Of a DNA stretch of 64,000 nucleotides, positions 13,101 to 24,700 are shown piece after piece; position 1 is the first letter of the stretch, and the number at the start of each line of letters is the position of its first letter. The translations under genes and the position numbers were made by a program. This DNA is from Dryobates pubescens (lineage: Eukaryota; Chordata; Aves; Piciformes; Picidae). The stretch spans positions 9,091,266 to 9,155,265 of the forward strand of contig NC_071644.1 in assembly GCF_014839835.1 (NCBI RefSeq), written 5' to 3'. Under the pieces are notes generated by a model. That model did not search any database. It was not told where the DNA came from and worked only from the letters and a program-made list of their open reading frames with translations.

Positions 13101-16100
13101 CTGAGGTCTCTTCCAACCTTATTGACTCTGTGAAGCTCTATGAAGTGCAGGTGCTTGGGAAGGAAAGCTAAAGGTGAGCTCAGCAGGGCTGGGGACAGTG
13201 ACAGCTGACAGCTCAGAGGTGGTCCAGCCAAGGGCACCTGAGTTAACCACCTGGGTGTGCTGAAGGACACCGCAAGGTTTGATTCAGCACTTGGAAAGAA
13301 GCAGCAGCAGAAGGCATCTGCTGCTTCCCCTGCAGCTGGGAAGCCTCACAGCTCCTCAGTGCTTTAGGGTTAACCACAGCAAATGGATGAGGCCAGGACC
13401 ATGGCAGGCACTGACCAGGGACCTGGTGGAGCCAGGCAGCACTTGGGGCAGCCAGGAGCCCTCAGCCCTTGGGTAAGGCTCTGCTGGACCAGCAGCTCCA
13501 GAGGCATCCTGCAGTCTGGGGCTGGATCACGGAGAGCTGGCCAAGGAGGAGCTGACAGCTGGCACTCAGGCAATGCCAAACCAAACAGTTCGGTGCCAGT
13601 TGTCCTGTCAAACCACCTGGCATCGCTCCCTGAGCAGGCACAAGCCTTGCCTGGTGGAAGAGTGCAGCCCTGTGGACTGCTGGAACTGCAGGGCTGCTCC
13701 CCTGGGAGGATCACCACAGTGTCATCCTTTCTCCCACGGCGTTGTCCCTGCTCCTGTGCTTAGCAAAGGAGGCTCCCACGGAGCCCCTGGCTGCTGGCTG
13801 CAGGGAGGGCTGCCTTGCTCTGCAGGGAGTCCATCCCCTGGCCAGGGCAGCAGGGGATCCCCAGGCTCACTGCTCTCCTGTCCACACCTCAAAGCCTCTG
13901 TGGCAAAACAGCAAAGGCCTGGGAGGGAGATCCAGAGAAGATGAAAGATGTGAGCAGATGCCTTCTAGGGTGATAGCAGAGGGAAGTTCTGCATGAGAGG
14001 TCTCCAGCAGCAGGGGGAGGGTGGCTTGCTTGTACAGGAGATGGTTTCTGATAGCAGTCAGCTCTTTAATCTCACAGAAACAGCCTAATGAGCTCCAGTG
14101 CTTGGAAGCTGAAGCCAGGCAAATTCAGACTGGAACCAAGGTGGAAGTTTTTGAAGGGTGAGGATAATTAACCCATAGGAACAATTTCCCAAGGAATGTG
14201 GTGGATTCTCCAACTCCTGAAGGATTCAAATGAGGAGGCTGCATATCCCTGGAGAGATGAAGCTGTGCTGCAAGCAGGCAGGGCTGGCTCCACGCAGGGG
14301 GAGCAGGCAGAGGTCTTGGTGCCACCAGAGCATCATCACCCCAAAAAGGAGGAATTTCTGCCCCCAGGAAAGGGGTGAATGGAGAAGGGGTGAAGAGCTG
14401 GGACAAGGGCTGGGGGCTCATCTTACCAGAACCCAGGCTGTCCCTGCAGAGGGGTGGGTGACATCCCTGGCACCTGGGGACACAGCTTGATGGCCATGGT
14501 GCTGTTGGGTTGTGGTTGGACTCGGTGACCTTAGAGGCCTTTTCCAGCCCAAACAATTCTGTGAGTCCATGATTCCAACTCCAGGCTGGGCTCTGAGCAC
14601 CTTGCCACAAGCTCAGAACCAAAGTGCCCACACTGGGCTGCAGGAAGCCCCTCAGGCTGCCACCACAGGCTCACTGCATGCTGGCTTGGAAGGGACCCCA
14701 GGGATCCTCTGGTCCAACCTCTGCATTTTGCATGGGCATCTGGAAGAGGCTGTGGCTGCCTCCTCCCTGGAGGTGTTCCAGGCCAGGCTGGATGAGGCCA
14801 TTGAGCAGCCCGGGATGGTGGGAGGTGTCCCTGCCCACGGCAGGGGGATGGCACTGGACACTTGAGGGTCCCTTCCAAGCCGTTCCACGGATCCATGAAT
14901 CTCGGCAGCAGAGAGCCAGGCGCTGCAAATAAGAGCTTTATCCCAGTAGGTTGGAAGCCCCCTCTCTGGTAGGCTGCTCGGCCAGGGCTGGAGGAGGCCC
15001 AGGAGCTGTGATGCTGCAAGACAGGGCACGCCAGCAGCCTGCCTGCGCGCCGGGAGCCGCCGGCGCTCCGTGCTCCGCGGCGCTGCCCCAGCACGCCGGA
15101 GCCGCGGGCTGCTGGCGCTGCTCTCACCGCAGCCCCTGGCCGCGCCGGCCAGCTGGTAACGGGGGGATAATGAGGATTGTTCTCAGGTCGGGTCTGCCGC
15201 AGATCACTGCCTCTTCCCTCCCCCCCCTCCCCAAATGCAGGTGCCGGAGCCAGCGGAAGCGTTAATGTGGTCTTTGGCGTCCCGGGGCCCGGCGGCAGGC
15301 GGGGTGGGGGCTGCAGCCCCCGGCGAGGGGCAGCTGCCTGAGCTCACACGGAGCTCCTGAGCTGGGGGGAGACGGAAAACCTCTGAGCTAAGCAGGGGAG
15401 GGCGGGGGGGCTAACCCTGCTGAGGGTCATGCCTGCTGCTCCAGGGAGCAAAGAGCCTGAGATGGGAAGGATGGAGAGGTTCAAAGCCAGGTGAGATGCT
15501 CCTGCTCTGGCAGACACCATCCAGCAGTGACCCACAGCAAACTGGGCTCAGCCGGTGGCACACTGCCACACTGACCCGGTCCCAGTTGCTCCAGAGACCT
15601 CGGAGCATGGGGAGCTGGAATGGTTTGTCTGATGCTGAGTGAGGAGGGTGGAAATAACTGTGGCCGAGGTGGGCTCTGCCTCGCCGGTCACTGTCTGAGG
15701 CTGGCTAGGGCAGAGGTGGCTGCAAAGAGGAGGGGAAAACCTTCAGGAGCATCTCTGAAAGAGGAGCCCCTTCTACAAACCCCCCCTGGCACCTCCCCAT
15801 GCTTCAGGGAGGTAGCTGCCCCCCAGCAGCGGCCTGGGGACGAGCAGGGGACGTGCACAGCCCTGCCTCTGAGCCACAGACACCTTTGTGTTCACCCCAG
15901 GAGCTGGGCAGAGCTGGGTACCGTGGTGTGCCAGGAGCAGGAAAGCAACCTCAGCAGAGCCTGCCGCAGAGCCCACTGGAGGCTTTCCTCCAGCTCTGGC
16001 AGGGTGTGGAGCAGGCTCCAGGAGCTCCAGACACAATGGAATTAAGGGGGGAAAAGGGAAGGAATTCGGTGTGTGATGTTCCAACACGATCCCACTATCA

Positions 16101-18708
16101 GCTGCGCTATCTCCAGGGTGCATGGAATGCACGGGTCAGGGAACGACTTCCCGGGAGCTGCTGCTCCCGCGGGCAGGCAGAGCTGTCCCAGCGGGACTGC
16201 CGGGGGAGGCGCACAGCCCAGCGGTGGGAGGCTGCTCCGGCCAGCTCCCTGCCTCGGCATCTGGGACACAAAGGGCAAGGGGGGACCGAGGCAGCTCCTG
16301 GAGGGGCTCGGGCAACAACCAGGCTGCAGGGGGAAGTGCTGCCCACGCTCTGGCGCAGCAGCCAGCCCAGGAGGTGGCTTCAGCACCCTCGGGTTAGCCA
16401 GCAGCATTCCCCCACCTCGGCTGCCCCAGGCACATCCTCTGGGAGTGGGACTGGAGGCTTTTACAGACTGCACCCTGGAGCAGGAGCAGTGTGGCTGAGA
16501 GCCCCGCTGGGAGCCCAGCAGCAGGGTGCTGACTGTGCCCTTGGCAAACCCCTGCCCATGCCCACCCCAGGCAGGGGCTGTAGGAAAGCAGGAGGCGGTG
16601 AGAGGTGGTCTCCAAATCCAGGCCCTGCTGCTCTGGTTTCTGCATTCCATCCCCAGCAGTGATGCCCAAGACCCAGCTCAGCCTCTTCCTCCTTTCCCTC
16701 CCAGCTTCATAGCCAGGCAAGAGTGAAGGGAGGGAGCTCCCCCCTGGCTTGGTCAGGGGCCCTGAGCATCCACACAGGAGGAGTCAGGGTGCCCGGAGCA
16801 CAGGAGCCCTGGCATGTGCCAGCGTGGTCTGGCCCAGCCTGGCTACGAGCAGCTGCACTCCTGGCTGGCAGCTGTTCAGGGCTAGGGGAAGGAAGGGAGA
16901 GGACTCCTCTGGGGGGGAACCAAGGGGGTTTAATTAGCAGTAATGGCACAGTGATGAAGGCAGAGGAATGCAGGCTGCAGCACACTCACCTCTGTGCTGT
17001 GTCTGCTGCAGGAGCAGCCCTGGCCCCGAGACATCACCAACGGCCCAGAGCTCATGGAGCCTGCAGCTGCTGCTGGCTGGGATGGGCACTGGGACTGTGC
17101 CAAGCACCCTGGGAAGCCTGGGCACAGCTGGCCACCCCCCCAAGGCACCCCCAGCGTGCAGGGGCTGCAGGCACAGCGGGGAGGGCTGTGGCACATCACA
17201 ACCATCCAGGGTAGGCAAAGGCACCTTGGGAACCTTCCCACCCTGGGCACAGCTGGCCAGCAGCCCAAGGCATCACCACCACGGTGCAGGGGCTGCAGGC
17301 ACAGGGGGGGAAGGCTTTGGGGCACCACAAACCACCCCCAGGGCAGCACCTCCGCTGCCCAGCTCAGCACCTCCGCTGCCCCAGAGGCTGCTTTCGGCTG
17401 GGGCTTGGGCAAACCCAAGCCTGGCTCGGGAGGAAAGGAGCGGCCGAGCGGCTGGGGGAGGGACTGCCAGCCCAGCGAGGAGCTGCAGGGGCTGCTGATT
17501 AAAAGAAAAGAGGGAGATTATTAAAAAGAAATTAGAGAGCGAGGCTGCAGCCCTGCTCCGCGCCGGGGAGCGCCGCGCTGCCAGGAGCTGTCCCAACAGA
17601 TTGGGCCGAGGCGGTTAACGGTATTTGCGGTCGGCAAGATGCTGCACGTCTGAGGCAGATGACAGACACATTATTATCACCTCTCCGCTCAGATCTTGCC
17701 CAAACCTGCCCCAGGATGCAGCTCTGCAGCTGCTTGCCGGGGAGCAGAAGGGAATTAGCAGCCGGAGGCAGCGCTTTTCCTTCTCTGCCTCTGCCTCGCC
17801 AGCCCTGGTGGCTGTGTGGGGATCCACTGACTGCAGTCCCGGACACGTCTGGAGGAGAGCTAATGAGGAGAGTGGAATGCAGGAGAGGAGGAGGCTGGAT
17901 GGGAGGATGGGAGGGGGAGGGGGGGGAGAAAGGATTTGTGGAAAAAGTAATTGTTGAGCAAATGATTTCCTCCGAGAGGGAGAGGAGGCCTGGGCCGCGG
18001 CGCTGCCCGAGCAGGCAAGCCCGGACGCCGCGGTGTCAACAGCTGAAGATAAATAAGGCTTTATCAGCTCCCAATCTGTTGGGACACATCCTCCTAGCGG
18101 TTCTGCTGCCCAGCCAGGGCCGGGGGGGAGCTGGACGCTGCTGCAGGGCCTTCCACAGCCGACATCCAGGCGACTCCTTGCGCCAGGGAAACCCTCTCAC
18201 CCTCCCGGCGGAGGCTCCGGGCGCTGCGGTGACCTCTGCCACAGCAGGTCCCGGGGGAAGCTGAGGCAGCCCCAGGGCTGCTTCCCAGCTGGGGCTCTGT
18301 GGATCACCAGCAGTCGTTGTGGGGCATCAGCTCAGGTGGATCTTGTGCAGAACATCTCCTCGGGTACAGCAGCAATGGCACAGCTCAGCCTGGCACTAGA
18401 GGGGCACTGCGCTGTGCCCGGCGCAGAGCCTCCACTGCCTGCACAACCTCCCTGGGCAACCCGCTCCAGTGAGGGCAGGGAGGCACTGGCACAGGTTGCC
18501 CAGGGAGGCTGTGGCTGCCTCCTCCCTGGAGTGTTCAAGGCCAGGCTGGATGAGCAAGCTGTGCTGGTGGGAGGTGTCCCTGCCCATGGCAGGGGTTGGC
18601 ACTGGATGATCTTGAAGGTCCCTTCCAGCCCAACCCATTCCAGGATTCAGTGGGGAAAAAAGTGACTTCTGCTGGCTGAAACCGCAGCTGAGGCTGCTGA
18701 GGCTGCTG

Positions 18709-18754
<46 letters not shown>

Positions 18755-21700
18755 CATCCCAAGCACCCAACTCTACTTCACCCCACAGCCAGCACCAGGC
18801 TGTGGGACAGCAGCGCCTGGCCCCAGCAGACTGCAGAGGTGGCCCCAGGACGGCTGAGGGCAGCGTGGGCACAAGGGGCACAGCCCTGCCCCTGCTGGGC
18901 CAGAGCTGGCAGCAGGGAGGGCGCTCCCGGGGCTGCTCCGCTGCTGTGGCAGCCCTTTGAAGGCAGGGCTGGAGCTGCCGGGACACGCCGGGGCTCTGGG
19001 GCAGGCATGCCGGCGTGCAGCAGCCGCTGCGCCCCCCGGGCAAGGGCTCTGCTGCTCGGCAGAGATTTCTCCATGTCCTAACGGGGGGGAAGCAGAGCAG
19101 AGCTCACCCCGGAGCCTGCCACCGAGCACCCCGGCCCTGCCACTGCTCCCCTCCTCCCCAGGCATGTCGAGGGCTGCCCGGGAATGTCGACATGAAAGGC
19201 TCCTCTGACAGGAGTCGTCAGGGCTTTAGCACCTGGCAAGGAAGAGCCCCCTGCCCCCCTCCAAATAACCCTTCTCTTGCCAGGCTGTCTTCCAAACCAG
19301 GGCCGTGGCCACACCAGAGCCTCCTCTGCCGGGCAGGCAGCAGCTGGGTGCCAGGCAGAGCCCCTGCCTCCCGCTGGAGATGCAGGATGGCACCCGGGGA
19401 GCTGCCCTGGCCAGAGCCAAGGTGTGGCCAGGGGGGGACCCCGGGGAGGTGTTCCTGAGTGCCCTCCTCTCTCAGGGCAAGGCCAAGTACCTCCAGATCA
19501 GATCTTGCTGCCAGCTTCAGCTCCACGCCACACCTCCTGCCCACAGCCTCTGCTGCCCGGAGTGGGGGGAGCCTGGCTGGCCTCTGCCCACCCGTGCTGG
19601 GCTGGCTCAGGACAAGCCTGCAGCCCCTGGGGCGCAGCCGCTGGCGCTCGGTTGGCATCGGGCAGGGTGCTGTGGGGAGGATAAGATCTTGGGAGCAGGA
19701 ACATGCCCTGCCATGCAGGGACTGGCTGCTCTGCACGGCAGGGGTGGGCTCCTGGGGAGCAAACACATTCCTTGGGAGGTGGATAACAGCATGGCACCGC
19801 TGGGCTGGCAGGGAGCTGCTCTGCCCACACCTGGGAGCTGGGACACGCTGGAACGGGAAGGCGAGGGCCAGGCTCAGCCACCCACACCTCTCCTGGAGGT
19901 GGGCAGCCTCCTCCTGCCCCGTGCCCGCTGCCAGCATGGCCACTTCTGCTCAGCCTGGCCCTGGCAGGGCTGCCCAGCTGGCGTGGCAGCATGGCATGCC
20001 GCTGCTTGCATTCTCAGCGTCTCCCAGGAGCTTCCCTCCGGGCTGGGGGCTGTCCACCCATGGTCCTTGCAGGAGGAGTGGCCAGGAGCACCCTGTGGTG
20101 CCCACACCAGCAGTGGCCAGGGGCCAGGAACCACTTTCTGTTCACAGGCACACCCAGCGGGTGCCTCCTGGCACGGGCCAAGGGTCGGCCGCGACGGCTC
20201 GCGGGTGCGCGGAGCAGGTCGGGTTGGAAGGGACCTCAAAGCTCAGCCAGTTCCAAGCCCCCTGCCGCGGGCAGGGACCCCTCCCACCAGCCCAGCCCGG
20301 CCTTGGGCACCTCCAGGGAGGGGGCACCGCCGGCCCGCTCCAGCATCTCCCTCCCTTCCCCCCCAGTACTCCCCGCTGCTGAAGAAGCTCTACTGCCAGA
20401 TCGCCAAGACCTGCCCCATCCAGGTCAAGGTGTCGGGCCCGCCCCCGCCGGGCACGCTGGTCCGGGCCATGCCGGTCTACAAGAAGGCCGAGCACGTCAC
20501 CGAGGTGGTCAAGCGCTGCCCCAACCACGAGCTGGGACGAGACTTCAACGACGGTGAGCGCCCGCCCCTGGCACCGCCCCTGGCACCGCCCCGGCACCGC
20601 CCCGGCTGCCCCCCGGGCTGCCCCCCGCGCTCACGCCGGGCTCTTGCCTTGCAGGCCAGGCTGCCCCTGCCAGCCACCTCATCAGGGTGGAGGGCAACAA
20701 CCTCTCCCAGTACGTGGACGACCCCGTGACGGGCAGGCAGAGCGTGATGGTGCCCTACGAGCCCCCGCAGGTACCCGGCGGCTCCTGGGGGCGGGCACGG
20801 CCGGGCCCTGCGCCCGGCTGGGCTCCTGGGGGGTCCTGCGCCCGGCTGGGCTCCTGAGGGGGTCCTGCTGGGAGCATCCTGCCCCGCTGGGCACACTGAA
20901 GGCCACCCCCTGCTCGTCCCCGCAGCGCTGGCAGCCGCTGGAGCATCTGCAGGGCCTGGCCCCGGGGAGCAGCCCAGAGCATTCCCTTCCCGGGGAGCAG
21001 GGTGCAGAGGGAGAACCCCCCCAGGCCTGCCCCAGGGCACCCCAGACCCCCCTAGGTCTCACAGAGTGCCCTCTTCCCAGCGGGAACCATCCCTGCTGCT
21101 GCCCAGCTTGTCCTGCCAGGGTGCCAGCCCCATGCCAGGGAGTGCCAGCCCGTGCCCTCCCCCCGGCCCCGCTCAGTGCCTGCTCTCCCTCCCGGGCAGG
21201 TGGGGACCGAGTTCACCACCATCCTCTACAACTTCATGTGCAACAGCAGCTGCGTGGGAGGCATGAACAGGAGACCCATCCTCATCATCATCACCCTGGA
21301 GACCAGAGAGTGAGTGCCTGTGGGGGCAGGGACTGGCAGCCTCCTGCTGCTGGGTCCCTCGGGAAGGCAGGGTCCCTGCAGGGAGCACTGCCAGGGGAAG
21401 GGGAGGTGGCAGCCCCTGCTCCCTGAGCTCCACTCACACGGAGGATGGAGGGCACCTGGCTGGGCCAGGAGGTGCTGGGCTGGAGCAGGGGGTGCTGGGC
21501 TGGAGCAGGAGGTGCAGGGCTGGAGCAGGAGGTGCAGGGCTGGAGCAGGGGGTGCTGGGCTGGTTCCTGGGCCAGAGCAGGAGGTGCAGGGCTGGAGCAG
21601 GAGGTGCTGGGCTGGAGCAGGGGGTGCAGGGCTGGAGCAGGAGGTGCAGGGCTGGTTCCTGGGCTGGAGCAGGAGGTGCTGGGCTGGTTCCTGGGCCGGA

Positions 21701-24700
21701 GCAGGAGGTGCTGGGCTGGAGCAGGAGGTGCTGGGCTGGTTCCTGGGCCGGAGCAGGAGGTGCTGGGCCGGAGCAGGGGGTGCTGGGCCGGAGCAGGGGG
21801 TGCTGGGCCGGAGCAGGGGGTGCTGGGCTGGTTCCTGGGCCAGAGCAGGAGGTGCTGGGCTGGAGCAGGGGGTGCTGGGCTGGTTTCTGGGCCGGAGCAG
21901 GGGGTGCAGGGCTGGTTCCTGGGCCGCAGCAGGGGGTGCAGGGCCAGAGCAGGAGGTGCTGGGCTGGAGCAGGAGGTGCTGGGCTGGAGCAGGAGGTGCT
22001 GGGCTGGAGCAGGAGGTGCAGGGCTGGTTCCTGGGCTGGAGCAGGAGGTGCTGGGCTGGTTCCTGGGCTGGAGCAGGGGGTGCAGGGCCAGAGCAGGAGG
22101 TGCTGGGCTGGAGCAGGGGGTGCTGGGCTGGAGCAGGAGGTGCTGGGCCGGTTCCTGGGCCGCAGCAGCAGGTGCAGGGCCAGAGCAGGAGGTGCTGGGC
22201 CGCAGCAGCAGGTGCTGGGCCGCGCCGTGCTGGCAGCACACCGAGGGGCTCAGCCCGTCTCTCCCCCGCCGGCAGCGGGCAGGTGCTGGGCAGGAGGTCG
22301 TTCGAGGGCCGGATCTGCGCCTGCCCGGGCCGGGACCGCAAGGCTGATGAGGATCACTTCCGGGAGCAGCAGGCGCTGAGCGAGAGCGCAGCCAAGAGCG
22401 GAGCTGCCAGCAAGAGGGGTGAGCGGCCCTGGGCACCCCCAGCCCCTGCACCCCACCGCTGCCCACGGCCCTGGGGCTCCTTCCCCCGGACCCCTGCACC
22501 CAGCCCCCGCCCCGTGCCCAGGCACCACGCTGGGACCCTGCCCAGGCACAGCTGAAGCCTCCTGAGCAGCCTTCCCCTGCAGGGCACAGAGCTGCTGGGC
22601 AGGGCACAGAGCTGCTGGGCAGGGCACAGAGCTGCTGGGCAGGGCACAGAGCTGCTGGGCAGGGCCCTCACCCCCTCGCCCCCAGCTGATTTGTTCTCTG
22701 CCACCAGCCGAGGGCCAGCAGCCAGGGCAGGCCCCTGGGGAGCAGCCTGCAGCCTGCACAGCTGCAGGTCAAATGGAGCCGAGGTGCCCCTGGCTGTGCC
22801 CTGCCCACCCCAGGGCACCATGCCAAGGCTCACCCTCTGTCCTTTGCAGCCTTCAAGCAGAGCCCCCAGGGCATGCCAGCGCTGGGCACGGGGGTGAAGA
22901 AGCGGCGGCAGGGCGAGGAGGAGCTCTACTACGTGCCAGTGAGTGTGGCCGAGCTGCTGGCACCGGCCCTGGCACACCGGCGGCACTGTGCCCTCTGCGA
23001 GAAGCACCTCGGGGATGGGATGTTTGGGCATCACCTCCTCCTGGCACGGGGGCTGAGCAGAGACCTGGAGAACAGAGCATAAGCAGCTCGGAGGCTGCAG
23101 GGGGTCCTGCAGTCGCTGGCCGCAGCGATGCTGCCCCTTGTGCGGCTGGGTGGGGAGGAGGGCGGGCAGCAGGGTGGCACAGGCACGAAGGGAGGCCCTG
23201 GGCTCGTTCCCTCCCCCAGGTGCGAGGCCGGGAGAACTTCGAGATCCTGATGAAGATAAAGGAGAGCCTGGAGCTGGTGGAGCTGGTCCCGCAGCAGCTG
23301 GTGGACTCCTACCGGCAGCAGCAGCAGCAGCAGCTCCTGCAGAGACAGTGAGTGCCGGCGGCAGGCACGGCCCTGGCTGCAGGGACCCCGGGCAGCGCCA
23401 GGCTGGGGCTGCTCAGCTGGCTCACGGCAGGGCACAGCCTCTGCAGTCACTGTGGCTGCACAGGGGCTCTGCTGCAGCATGCCCTGCGCTGGTGCAGGGC
23501 CCAGCTCAAATGGGTTTGGCTGGATGAGACCACCCAGGGCACCACCACCCCACGGCCCTCAGCACCACATCTCCACAGCTTTGAAACCCCCTCCAGGGAT
23601 GGGGACTCCAACACTGCCCTGAGCAGCCCTGGACAACCTTCAGGGGGCAGAAATTGTTCCTCATTGCCAACCTAAACCTCCCCTGTGCAGCTTGAGGCCA
23701 TTTCCTCTCCTCCTGTCTTCGGTTCCTCTGCAGAAGAGCCAAACCCCGAGCCGGCTCCGGCCTCCTCGCAGGGAGCTCTGGAGAGCCAGGAGGTCTCCCC
23801 ACAGCCTCCTTTTGCCCAGGCTGAACCCCAGATCCCTCAGCTGCTCCTCACAGCCCTTGTGCTCTGGACCCTTCACCAGCAGGAAACCTGCTGGGCCAGG
23901 GGGGGCACCGGGATGGGGCAGGGAAGCTGCCCCCTGGCCGCTGCAGCCTGCCCCCCTGCCCCCTGCTGCAGGAGCCAGCTGCAGACCCCTTCCTCCTACG
24001 GCCCTGTGCTGTCACCCATGGGCAAGGCTCACGCTGGAGGGATCAACAAGCTGCCCTCAGTCAACCAGCTGGTGGGACAGGCAGCACAGCACAGCTCCAG
24101 CTCCACCCCCGGCCTGGGGCCCATGGGTAAGGTCCTGCCCCCGCCGGGCACTGCGGGCGGGCAGCAGCCCAGGCTCGGGGCCCCTCCTGCCCAGCAGCCC
24201 AGGGGTGGGCAGGGGGCACAGCTGGGTGGTGCCCAATGGGTCCCTCTGTCGCACTCCTAGGAGCTGGGATGCTGAACAGCCACCCCCTGCAGCCCAACGG
24301 GGAGATGAATGGGGGCCACTCGTCCCAGGCCATGGTCTCGGGGTCACACTGCACCCCCCCTCCACCCTACAACCCTGACCCCAGCCTCCTCAGGTAGGGA
24401 AGGTGTCCATGCTCTGTCTGTCTGTCTGTCTGCTGCTCTGACCTCTCTGGCTGCTGTCCCTCACTCTAACCTGCAGAGCTGCCTGGCCACTGGTCCCAGC
24501 TGAGAGGTCACTCAGAGCCCCCTGCCCGGGACCCCCAGCTGCCCTGCTCTGCCTCTGCCAGCTGAATCCATCCAGCAAACACTGAGCACATCCCAGCCAG
24601 AGCCTGCCCCTGCATGCCCCCCCAGCACGTGGCTTTGTGACCTCCCCCCTTCCCCTTCACCCCCTTCTGGAAGGGGCTCCAGGTGGCTCCTTTCCACCAG

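Larger units (their letters stand above)
10796..20366 (+). other. TP73: TP73 large intron between coding exons 3 and 4
   Basis: A 9.6-kb intron before the DNA-binding-domain exon at 20367. It contains several CR1 tails and a CTG run (listed separately). A less repetitive, relatively AT-rich block at about 17490-18110 looks like a candidate conserved noncoding element. No exon was recognised. Confidence 0.75.

Noticed and set aside
21226-22607. Long ORFs (300-438 codons) rich in [11 protein letters not shown] or [11 protein letters not shown]
   Set aside because: Products of the 20-bp array in a TP73 intron; flanking exons splice cleanly over them.
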